DNA of 64,000 nucleotides from RPQJ01 sp963732375 (GTDB taxonomy: Bacteria > Pseudomonadota > Gammaproteobacteria > Steroidobacterales > Steroidobacteraceae), in NCBI GenBank assembly GCA_963732375.1, contig CAVSZE010000001.1, forward strand, positions 248,001 through 312,000, read 5' to 3'. The notes beneath the pieces were generated by a model. It was not told where the DNA came from and made no database searches. It was given only the letters and a program-made list of their open reading frames with translations. This document shows, in pieces, positions 57,255 through 64,000 of the stretch. Made by a program: the position numbers and the translations under genes. Position 1 is the first letter of the stretch; each line of letters starts with the position of its first letter.

Positions 57255-58427
57255 ATGTTCGTACTTGCAGACACTGAAAACCAGGGGGCCGTCATCAAGG
57301 TCATCGGCGTCGGCGGCGGCGGCGGTAACGCGGTGACCCACATGGTCAGTTCGGGGATCGAAGGCGTGGACTTCATCTGCATCAACACCGATTCGCAGGC
57401 GCTGAAGCACTCGAAGGTGAAGATGAGCCTGCAGATCGGCTCGAACATCACCAAGGGACTGGGCGCGGGCGCCGACCCGGAAGTCGGGCGCCAGGCCGCG
57501 CTGGAGGATCGTGACCGCATCGTCGAAATGGTCGACGGCTCGGACATGATCTTCATCACCGCCGGCATGGGCGGCGGCACCGGCACGGGCGCCGCGCCGA
57601 TCGTGGCGCAGGTTGCCAAGGAACTCGGCATCCTCACGGTCGCCGTGGTCACCAAGCCGTTCGAGATGGAAGGCAACAAGCGCCTGGCGCTCGCCGACCA
57701 GGGCATCGCCGAACTCGGCAAGTACGTGGACTCGTTGATCACGATTCCGAACCAGAAGCTGCTGACCGTGCTCGGTGGCGACACCACGCTGCTCGACGCG
57801 TTCAAGTCCGCCAACGAAGTGCTGCAGGGAGCGGTGCAGGGCATCGCCGAGCTGATCACCCGGCCGGGCCTGATCAACGTCGACTTTGCCGACGTGAAGA
57901 CCGTGATGGCCGAGACCGGCATGGCGATGATGGGTTCGGGCAGGGCGACCGGCGAGAACCGCGCGCGCGAGGCGGCCGAAGCCGCGATCTCGAGCCCGCT
58001 GCTCGAGGACGTGAATCTCTCGGGCGCGCACGGCCTGCTGATCAACGTGACGGCCGGCATGGACCTGCGTACCAGCGAGTTCCACGTCGTCGGCGACGCG
58101 ATCAAGCAGTATGCGTCGGAGGATGCGACCGTGGTCGTCGGCTACGTCATCGACCCGGAGATGACCGGCGAGATCCGTGTCACCGTGGTTGCCACCGGCA
58201 TTGGCCGGCCGGCAGCGGTCCGTGGGCTCCCAGTGCGCGAAGCGCCGAAGGTCGAGGTGGTCGCGGGCGGTCGCGCGAATCGTCGTCCGGCGGAGAGCTA
58301 CGCCGACTACGAGACACCCGCCAACCTGAGGCGGCGCCAGCGCGCGGTCGGCGACGATCTTCGTGCCGACGCTAGCGGCGAGACGTACCTGGACATCCCG
58401 GCGTTCCTGCGGCGCCAGGCGGACTGA
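57255..58427 (+). CDS. ftsZ: Cell division GTPase FtsZ
   Basis: Tubulin-like GTPase that forms the Z-ring. The 390 residues have the Rossmann start VIKVIGVGGGGGNAV, the GTP loop GGGTGTG (106-112), the synergy-loop region DVKTVMAETGMAMMGSG, and after a flexible arginine-rich linker the C-terminal peptide LDIPAFLRRQAD that binds FtsA and ZipA. Ribosome site CGGAG precedes the ATG. Confidence 0.98.
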   Translation: MFVLADTENQGAVIKVIGVGGGGGNAVTHMVSSGIEGVDFICINTDSQALKHSKVKMSLQIGSNITKGLGAGADPEVGRQAALEDRDRIVEMVDGSDMIFITAGMGGGTGTGAAPIVAQVAKELGILTVAVVTKPFEMEGNKRLALADQGIAELGKYVDSLITIPNQKLLTVLGGDTTLLDAFKSANEVLQGAVQGIAELITRPGLINVDFADVKTVMAETGMAMMGSGRATGENRAREAAEAAISSPLLEDVNLSGAHGLLINVTAGMDLRTSEFHVVGDAIKQYASEDATVVVGYVIDPEMTGEIRVTVVATGIGRPAAVRGLPVREAPKVEVVAGGRANRRPAESYADYETPANLRRRQRAVGDDLRADASGETYLDIPAFLRRQAD

Positions 58428-58510
58428 GGAAGGCTGCGCGACCCCGCTGCGCAATCGGCGGGGCGGCAGGCCAGGCTGGCGGGCGATACTCGTGCCGCCA
58501 GCAGTCCTTT

Positions 58511-58590
58511 TGACAGGCCCGAGGAGCGGCAAGAATGTTATTTGCAATCAATATGTTAAGTTGCTCCGGCGGTCCTGTGATATCCTTCCG
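58511..58590 (+). promoter_or_regulatory. Candidate lpxC promoter region
   Basis: The ftsZ-lpxC gap (211 bases) contains a perfect TTGACA at 58511-58516 and an AT-rich stretch to 58565. No -10 stands out at 17 bases; TGTTAT follows at 20 and TGATAT near 58579. lpxC may therefore have its own promoter, but the exact elements cannot be fixed by eye. Confidence 0.4.
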
Positions 58591-58638
58591 CGCTAACAAT
58601 TCTAGGGGACGCGCACCAGGCGCGGCTACGACCCCGGC

Positions 58639-59553
58639 ATGCTGAAACAGAGAACGCTCAAGAACTCGATCCGTGCGACCGGCGTCGGCCTGCACACGGG
58701 CAAGAAGGTGCTGATGGTGCTGCGGCCGGCTCCGGCCAACCACGGCATCTGGTTCCGTCGCACCGACCTCGACGTACCGGTGGACATCCCGGCACGCGCA
58801 GAAAGCGTCGGCGAAACGACGCTCGGCACGACGATCGTGAAGGACGGCGCCAAGGTCTCGACCATCGAGCACCTGCTCTCGGCCCTCGCGGGCCTCGGCA
58901 TCGACAACGCGATCATCGAGCTCTCCGCCGGCGAAGTGCCGATCATGGACGGCAGCGCGGGTCCCTTCGTGTTCCTGCTGCAGTCGGCGGGCATCGAGGA
59001 ACAGAATGCGCCGAAGAAGTTCGTGCGCATCCTGAAGAGCGTCAAGGTCGAGGACGGCGAGAAGTGGGCTCGCTTCGATCCTTACGACGGTTTCAAGGTT
59101 AACTTCGAAATCGAGTTCGACCACCCGGTGTTCAAGCGCCGCTCGCAGGTCGCGTCGATGGATTTTTCGACCACCACGTTCCTGCGCGAAGTGAGTCGGG
59201 CGCGCACCTTCGGGTTCATGCGCGACCTCGAGTACATGCGTTCCCACAACCTGGCGCTCGGCGGCAACCTCGACAACGCCATCGTCCTCGACGACTACCG
59301 GATCCTGAACGAGGACGGCCTGCGCTACGAGGACGAGTTCGTGAAGCACAAGGTGCTCGACGCGATCGGCGACCTGTACCTGCTCGGCCACAGCCTGATC
59401 GGCGAGTTCAGCGGTTACAAGTCGGGCCACGGCCTGAACAACCTGCTGCTGCGTACGCTCATTGCGGACAGCGCCGCGTGGGAAGACGTGACGTTTGAAA
59501 CGCTGCAGGACGCGCCTATTTCGTACGTGGCGGCCGCCGCGGCGACGGCGTGA
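58639..59553 (+). CDS. lpxC: UDP-3-O-acyl-N-acetylglucosamine deacetylase
   Basis: Zinc amidase, committed step of lipid A synthesis. The 304 residues have the zinc ligands in TIEHLLSALAGLGIDN and HKVLDAIGDLYLLG, the active-site HG in KSGHGLNN, and the acidic VPIMDGSAGPF. The C-terminus ends in an alanine run (AAAAATA) rather than the usual FtsH-recognised tail seen in Escherichia, so proteolytic control may be related but cannot be judged. It follows ftsZ as in other gammaproteobacteria. Confidence 0.97.
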   Translation: MLKQRTLKNSIRATGVGLHTGKKVLMVLRPAPANHGIWFRRTDLDVPVDIPARAESVGETTLGTTIVKDGAKVSTIEHLLSALAGLGIDNAIIELSAGEVPIMDGSAGPFVFLLQSAGIEEQNAPKKFVRILKSVKVEDGEKWARFDPYDGFKVNFEIEFDHPVFKRRSQVASMDFSTTTFLREVSRARTFGFMRDLEYMRSHNLALGGNLDNAIVLDDYRILNEDGLRYEDEFVKHKVLDAIGDLYLLGHSLIGEFSGYKSGHGLNNLLLRTLIADSAAWEDVTFETLQDAPISYVAAAAATA

Positions 59554-59556
59554 CCG

Positions 59557-59868
59557 CTACTTCGCCGTCTTCGTCTCCCGCCCCCGAACCCGCACCCTGA
59601 TCTTCCCGGCTACCGGCTCGCCGAGTTCGGCGAGCTGCTGCTTCATGCGCGGTCCCGCGTAGCGGACGCGAGCCGTCCACGCAGCCGAATCGACGATGAT
59701 TACCAGGTCGTCGTCGCGTCGGACGGCCGTGACCACGTGGGCTCCGAGTCCGCCGGGCAATTCGCGCTGGACGATGGTCGTCAGCAAGTCAGCTGCGGCT
59801 GCACGCTTGGCGAGCTGCTCGAGCCCGAGGTTCGAGCCGCCAAACAGGGGCTTCAGCGTGTTCGCCAT
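59557..59868 (-). CDS. dciA: DciA (DUF721) replicative-helicase loader
   Basis: A 103-residue DUF721 protein. DciA proteins help load DnaB on bacterial chromosomes that lack DnaC. Visible features are the N-terminal MANTLKPLFGG, a helical segment and a KH-like C-terminal part (DLVIIVDSAAWTARVRYAGPRMKQQLAE) typical of the family. The position between lpxC and the M23-secA pair is the same as for Pseudomonas dciA. Start taken at ATG 59868; TTG 59874 is an alternative. It is convergent with lpxC, with 3 bases between stops. Confidence 0.88.
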   Translation of the reverse strand: MANTLKPLFGGSNLGLEQLAKRAAAADLLTTIVQRELPGGLGAHVVTAVRRDDDLVIIVDSAAWTARVRYAGPRMKQQLAELGEPVAGKIRVRVRGRETKTAK

Positions 59869-60107
59869 GCGCAATGTATTGTATATAAAAAGCTAATTAT
59901 TAATTGCCAGCCGCGGACGGATCCTTCATAGTGTGCGGCCTATCGGCTGGGTGGGTCTACCTTCCGGGCGCCGACAACGAAGACGTCGGCGGCGGGTTGG
60001 TGCTTTAGCCCTTAATCGGGCGCCTGGTTCGAATCGCCGAGTAGCGTTGCCCACTAAAACGGGCGACGACTGCTCTGACATCGGCAGCCACGGGGTTCTT
60101 TGCCGCG
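59869..60107. other. Divergent dciA-M23 gap, no gene seen
   Basis: An AT-rich block at 59875-59905 with TATATA lies just upstream of dciA on its strand and likely holds its promoter. The remaining bases contain a GGTTCGAATC word resembling a tRNA T-loop, but no acceptor or T stem forms around it. Confidence 0.5.
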
Positions 60108-61022
60108 ATGAAATTCACGATCGTTTCGAGCCGCACCGGAAAAGTGCGGCAACTTGACCTGTCGCGTCCAAGAGTCCTGGCACTGGTGGCCGGAATCGGG
60201 CTGCTGGCCGTTTCGTTGCTGTTCGGGGCTGGCGTCTCGATCGGCCTCTTTGTCGGCGGGCCGATGGAGAGCGAGCAGTTTGCAAGCACGCTGGATCGCC
60301 AGCGCTTGGACATCGAGGCAGCGCGTGGTCGGCTGCAGGGCAACGTGGATGCGCTTGCCTCGCGCGTCGGGATGATGAACGCGCACCTGATCCGGCTCGA
60401 CGCGCTCGGTCGACGCATCACCACTCTCGCCAATCTCGACGGCGGCGAGTTCGATTTCGACAAGCCGCCGCCGGCCGGCGGTCCCGAAGGCGGCGAACTG
60501 CCGTCGGGTTCGGCGCAGGTGCCCGAGCTTGCGATGGTGCTCGACGCGCTCGAGAGCCAGCTCGCCGACCGCGAGCGCCAGCTGACCGTGCTCGAGAGCC
60601 TGATGTCCACGCGCCAGCTTGGCGAACGCATCCTGCCCGGCGGCCTGCCGGTGATTGGCGGCTGGATTTCGTCGCACTTCGGTTTCCGTTCCGACCCCAT
60701 CAACGGGCACACCGCATTCCACAATGGCGTCGATGTGGCGGCGGATCCGGGCAGCCACGTGATTGCGACCGGTCCCGGAATCGTGTCTTTCGCAGGGTTC
60801 AAGACCGGCTACGGGAACGTGGTTGAAATCACCCACCCGACCGGTTATGTCACGCTCTATGGCCACAATTCCCGCAACCTCGTCCGCGAGGGCGACGCCG
60901 TCCAGAAAGGCCAGGCGATCGCGATCATCGGCAGTACGGGCCGTTCGACCGGCACGCACGTGCACTTCGAGGTCGAGCGCAACGGCCGGGCGGTCAACCC
61001 GACACCGTATCTGGGGAGCTGA
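60108..61022 (+). CDS. M23/LytM-family murein endopeptidase, membrane-anchored
   Basis: Probable D,D-endopeptidase that cleaves peptidoglycan cross-links. The 304-residue protein has an N-terminal membrane anchor (VLALVAGIGLLAVSLLFGAGV), a coiled-coil region (near 55-175) and a catalytic LytM domain with both zinc motifs intact: HNGVD and HVHFE, plus LYGHNSRNLVREGDAV. It lies just before secA as in Pseudomonas. The basic N-terminus and coiled coil resemble the MepM/EnvC-like group, but the precise role is not known. Confidence 0.92.
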   Translation: MKFTIVSSRTGKVRQLDLSRPRVLALVAGIGLLAVSLLFGAGVSIGLFVGGPMESEQFASTLDRQRLDIEAARGRLQGNVDALASRVGMMNAHLIRLDALGRRITTLANLDGGEFDFDKPPPAGGPEGGELPSGSAQVPELAMVLDALESQLADRERQLTVLESLMSTRQLGERILPGGLPVIGGWISSHFGFRSDPINGHTAFHNGVDVAADPGSHVIATGPGIVSFAGFKTGYGNVVEITHPTGYVTLYGHNSRNLVREGDAVQKGQAIAIIGSTGRSTGTHVHFEVERNGRAVNPTPYLGS

Positions 61023-61117
61023 TCCCCGGGGGGGCGAGTCGAAGCCCGGAGGGAGCCAGGCCGCTTGTGGCTGCCGATTTCGACCTCACTATCCGCTAAA
61101 TGCCGGCCGCTTTGATG

Positions 61118-61123
61118 TAAAAT
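61118..61123 (+). promoter_or_regulatory. Candidate -10 element for secA
   Basis: TAAAAT preceded by TG, 38 bases before the secA start codon, in a 138-base gap. No clear -35 hexamer at 17 bases. Confidence 0.45.
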
Positions 61124-61160
61124 TCACGGCTTTCCCCGCAGTTTTCTTACTGGAGCCCCA

Positions 61161-63947
61161 GTGGCTAATTGGCTCGCCCGAATCCTTGGTAGCCGCAACC
61201 AGCGGCTCATCAGCCAGTACAATGGCATCGTCCGCAAGATAAACGCCTTCGAGCCCGCGCTGCAGGCGCTCTCTGACGCGGACCTTGCCGACAAGACCCG
61301 GCAGTTCCGCGAGCAGCTGGCCGCGGGCAAGACGCTCGATGACGTGCTGCCCGAGGCGTTTGCGGTGGTCCGCGAGGCATCACAGCGCACGCTCGGCCTG
61401 CGGCACTTCGACGTGCAGCTCATCGGCGGCATGGTGCTCAACGCCGGAAAGATCGCGGAGATGCGGACTGGCGAGGGCAAGACGCTGGTCGCGACACTTG
61501 CCGCCTACCTGAACGCGCTGCCGGGCACCGGCACCCACATCGTCACGGTCAACGAGTACCTCGCGAGCCGCGACGCCGAGTGGATGGGCCCCATCTTCCG
61601 CTTCCTCGGGCTCACCGTGGGCGTGGTCAAGGCCGGCCAGTCCGCCGACGAAAAGCGCGTGGCCTACTCTTCGGACATCACCTACAGCACGAACAACGAA
61701 CTCGGCTTCGACTACCTGCGTGACAACCTCGCGTTCCGGCTCGAGGACCGCATGCAGCGGGCGCTCGCGTTCGCGATCGTCGACGAGGTGGACTCGATCC
61801 TGATCGACGAAGCGCGCACGCCGCTGATCATTTCAGGCCCTGCCGAGGAAAGCACCGAGCTCTATACGCGCATCAACGAGCTCGTTCCGCGCCTGAAGGC
61901 GCAGGACTCCGAGGAGGGCGAGGGCGACTACTGGGCGGACGAGAAGGGCAAGCAGGTCCACCTGTCGGACGACGGTCACGAGCACGTCGAGGACCTGTTC
62001 CTGAAGGCCGGGCTGCTGCAGGAAGGCCAGAGCCTCTACGACCCGTCAAACATCCGGCTGATGCACCACCTGAACGCGGCGCTCAGGTCGCACGCGCTCT
62101 ACCGCCGCGACGTCGAGTACATCGTCAGGAACGGCGAGGTGATCATCGTCGACGAGTTCACCGGTCGCACGATGCCGGGACGTCGCTGGTCGGATGGCCT
62201 GCACCAGGCGATCGAGGCCAAGGAACGCGTAAACGTGCGCGAGGAAAACCAGACGGTCGCCTCGATCACGTTCCAGAACTACTTCCGCATGTACGCCAAG
62301 CTCGCCGGCATGACGGGCACCGCGGATACCGAGGCGTTCGAGTTCCAGGAGATCTACGGGCTTGAGGTTGCCGTGATCCCGACGCACCGTCCGATGGTCC
62401 GCGACGACGCACCGGACCTCGTCTACCTGACGCAGAAGGACAAGTTCGAGGCGATCATCGAGGACATCCGCGAGTGCTCGAAGCGCCGCCAGCCGGCGCT
62501 GGTCGGCACGACCTCGGTCGAGACGTCGGAGCTGCTGTCGGGCGAGCTGACCAAGCAGGGCATCGCACACGAGGTGCTGAATGCCAAGCAGCACGAGCGC
62601 GAGGCGCACATCGTCGCGCAGGCCGGCCGCCCTGGCGTGGTGACCATCGCGACCAACATGGCAGGCCGCGGCACCGACATCGTGCTCGGCGGCAACCTCA
62701 AGGTCGAGCTCGCGCAGCTCGAGAATCCCGACGAGGCGACGGTCGAGCGCGTGCGCGCGGAATGGCAGAAGCGCCACGAGGAAGTCGTCGCCGCCGGCGG
62801 CCTGCACATCGTCGGCACCGAGCGCCACGAATCGCGTCGCATCGACAACCAGTTGCGCGGCCGCTCGGGCCGCCAGGGCGACCCGGGCTCGAGCCGGTTC
62901 TACCTGTCGCTCGAAGACAACCTGATGCGCATCTTCGGCGATCCCGATCGCACCAAGCGCTGGCTCACGACCGCGGGCATGAAGGAAGGCGAGGTGATCG
63001 AGAGCCGCATGCTCTCGCGCCAGATCGAGCGCGCCCAGCGCAAGGTCGAGGCCTACAACTTCGACCTGCGCAAGAACCTGCTCGAGTACGACGACGTCGC
63101 GAATGACCAGCGCAAGGTGATCTACCAGCAGCGCACCGAGATGATGGCGGCGGAGAGCATCTCCGACGCGGTCACGGGCATACGCGAAGAGGTCGTGAAC
63201 GGCATCATCGACCAGTACATTCCGCGCGAGAGCGTGGAGGACACATGGAACCTCGACGGGCTCGCCGAGGCGATCGCCCGCGAGTTCCTGGTCGAGGTGC
63301 AGCCAAAGGACTGGCTTGCGGCGGACCACGAGATCGCCGAGGCAGGCCTGCGCGAGCGCATCGTCAAGGCTGTCGAGGCCTCTTACCAGCAGAAGGTCGA
63401 GCAGGTAGGCGTGCCGGTGATGGCGCACCTCGAGAAGGCCGTGATGCTGCAGGAGATCGACAAGCACTGGCGCGAGCACCTCGCGGCGATGGACTACCTG
63501 CGCCAGGGCATCCACCTGCGCGCCTACGCGCAGAAGAACCCGAAGCAGGAATACAAGCGCGAGGCGTTCGAGCTGTTCGGCGCGCTGCTCGACCGCATCA
63601 AGCACGACGCGATCTCGCTGCTGTCGCGCCTGCAGGTTCGCAGCGAGGCGGAGATCGAGGAGCAGGAGCGCGAGCGCGAGCGCCAGATGGCGCGCCAGCT
63701 GCAACTGCAGCACGCCGCGCCGCAGTCGGTGATCTCGAGCGACGCCGGTCCGATCGGGCCCGAAGAAGCAGCCAGCGGATCCGCCATGCGCTTGGGAGGC
63801 CCTTTTGCGGGCGGCATGCCGGGCGCGCCCGAGGGCGTCACCCCGGTGGTGCGCGATGGCCGCAAGGTCGGACGCAACGAACCCTGCCCCTGCGGTTCAG
63901 GCCGCAAGTTCAAGCACTGCCACGGCCAGATCGCCCGCGAAGCATAG
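61161..63947 (+). CDS. secA: Protein translocase ATPase SecA
   Basis: Motor that drives unfolded preproteins through SecYEG. The 928-residue protein starts at GTG and has Walker A MRTGEGKT (101-108), the DEAD-type motif VDEVDSILIDEART, the preprotein-binding region, motif VI RGRSGRQGDPGSSRFYLS, and the C-terminal zinc-binding tail PCPCGSGRKFKHCHG that contacts SecB and phospholipids. No secM-like arrest peptide precedes it; the M23 gene takes that place. Confidence 0.98.
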   Translation: MANWLARILGSRNQRLISQYNGIVRKINAFEPALQALSDADLADKTRQFREQLAAGKTLDDVLPEAFAVVREASQRTLGLRHFDVQLIGGMVLNAGKIAEMRTGEGKTLVATLAAYLNALPGTGTHIVTVNEYLASRDAEWMGPIFRFLGLTVGVVKAGQSADEKRVAYSSDITYSTNNELGFDYLRDNLAFRLEDRMQRALAFAIVDEVDSILIDEARTPLIISGPAEESTELYTRINELVPRLKAQDSEEGEGDYWADEKGKQVHLSDDGHEHVEDLFLKAGLLQEGQSLYDPSNIRLMHHLNAALRSHALYRRDVEYIVRNGEVIIVDEFTGRTMPGRRWSDGLHQAIEAKERVNVREENQTVASITFQNYFRMYAKLAGMTGTADTEAFEFQEIYGLEVAVIPTHRPMVRDDAPDLVYLTQKDKFEAIIEDIRECSKRRQPALVGTTSVETSELLSGELTKQGIAHEVLNAKQHEREAHIVAQAGRPGVVTIATNMAGRGTDIVLGGNLKVELAQLENPDEATVERVRAEWQKRHEEVVAAGGLHIVGTERHESRRIDNQLRGRSGRQGDPGSSRFYLSLEDNLMRIFGDPDRTKRWLTTAGMKEGEVIESRMLSRQIERAQRKVEAYNFDLRKNLLEYDDVANDQRKVIYQQRTEMMAAESISDAVTGIREEVVNGIIDQYIPRESVEDTWNLDGLAEAIAREFLVEVQPKDWLAADHEIAEAGLRERIVKAVEASYQQKVEQVGVPVMAHLEKAVMLQEIDKHWREHLAAMDYLRQGIHLRAYAQKNPKQEYKREAFELFGALLDRIKHDAISLLSRLQVRSEAEIEEQERERERQMARQLQLQHAAPQSVISSDAGPIGPEEAASGSAMRLGGPFAGGMPGAPEGVTPVVRDGRKVGRNEPCPCGSGRKFKHCHGQIAREA

Positions 63948-63953
63948 GGCGTA

Positions 63954-64000
63954 GGGGACATTCTCCTTTTCGGAGGGGACATTCTCCTTTTCGTTTCGGA
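63954..64000. repeat. Palindromic repeat copy 6 (left half), after secA
   Basis: Two left cores at 63954 and 63975 with the same 21-base spacing as the nested copies 3 and 4, preceded by GTAG. The right arms would lie beyond the window end. The secA stop is 6 bases upstream, so here the repeat does not supply the stop codon. Confidence 0.9.

Noticed and set aside
59990..60050. tRNA gene suggested by GGTTCGAATC
   Set aside because: The flanking bases do not form a T stem, and no acceptor stem, anticodon arm or CCA end can be drawn.

Overview
The window is a high-GC chromosomal segment from a diderm gammaproteobacterium, probably a free-living, respiring lineage. The evidence is gene content and order: an mraZ-to-secA division/cell-wall cluster in the Escherichia/Pseudomonas order, petABC-sspAB, yraN-lpoA-rsmI-rnpB, kdsDC-lptCAB-rpoN-rapZ, ibaG-murA and lpxC-dciA-M23-secA. 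MurE carries the meso-diaminopimelate motif DNPR. Nearly all of the window is core genome. I see no phage, insertion sequence, CRISPR array, rRNA or tRNA.

Layout. 1-5.3 kb: the start of an ArnT-like glycosyltransferase, then a pyrophosphate module (K+-independent-type H+-pyrophosphatase, PPi-dependent phosphofructokinase) divergent from adenylate kinase. 5.4-13 kb: RNase D, a membrane protein, the murein-recycling ligase Mpl coupled to a GT-B-like protein, hemL, a frameshifted fluoride channel, a TraB/GumN protein and an O-methyltransferase. 13-16.3 kb: the SAM cycle (metK, ahcY) with an S-adenosylhomocysteine riboswitch and promoter before ahcY. 16.3-22.3 kb: tkt-gapA-pgk-pyk. 22.3-26.3 kb: a MoxR/VWA pair, an exported peroxiredoxin and a patatin. 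26.3-33.7 kb: rapZ, rpoN, LPS transport and Kdo genes, then ibaG and murA. 33.8-37.6 kb: the bc1 complex and SspA/SspB. 37.6-41.2 kb: yraN, lpoA, rsmI and RNase P RNA. 41.2-58.4 kb: the dcw cluster behind an MraZ operator and sigma-70-like promoter. 58.6-64 kb: lpxC, dciA, an M23 peptidase and secA.

The most unusual component is a family of intergenic palindromic repeats at seven loci. Three 13-nt hairpin-type cores occur (GGGGACATTCTCC, GGGGACTGTCCCC, GGTGCCTGGCACC). Most are preceded by TAG, and at four genes (rnd, the O-methyltransferase, pgk, the VWA gene) that TAG is the stop codon. Two copies are nested, perfect 40-41 bp inverted repeats, and one is a six-unit, 18-bp tandem array that supplies the last Pgk residues. 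The architecture resembles REP/RAYT-mobilised elements, but no transposase is present here, so that link is inference.

Together the genes describe a cell using pyrophosphate in central carbon metabolism, recycling SAM through a riboswitch-controlled AhcY, respiring through a bc1 complex, and building its envelope from one large translationally coupled operon.
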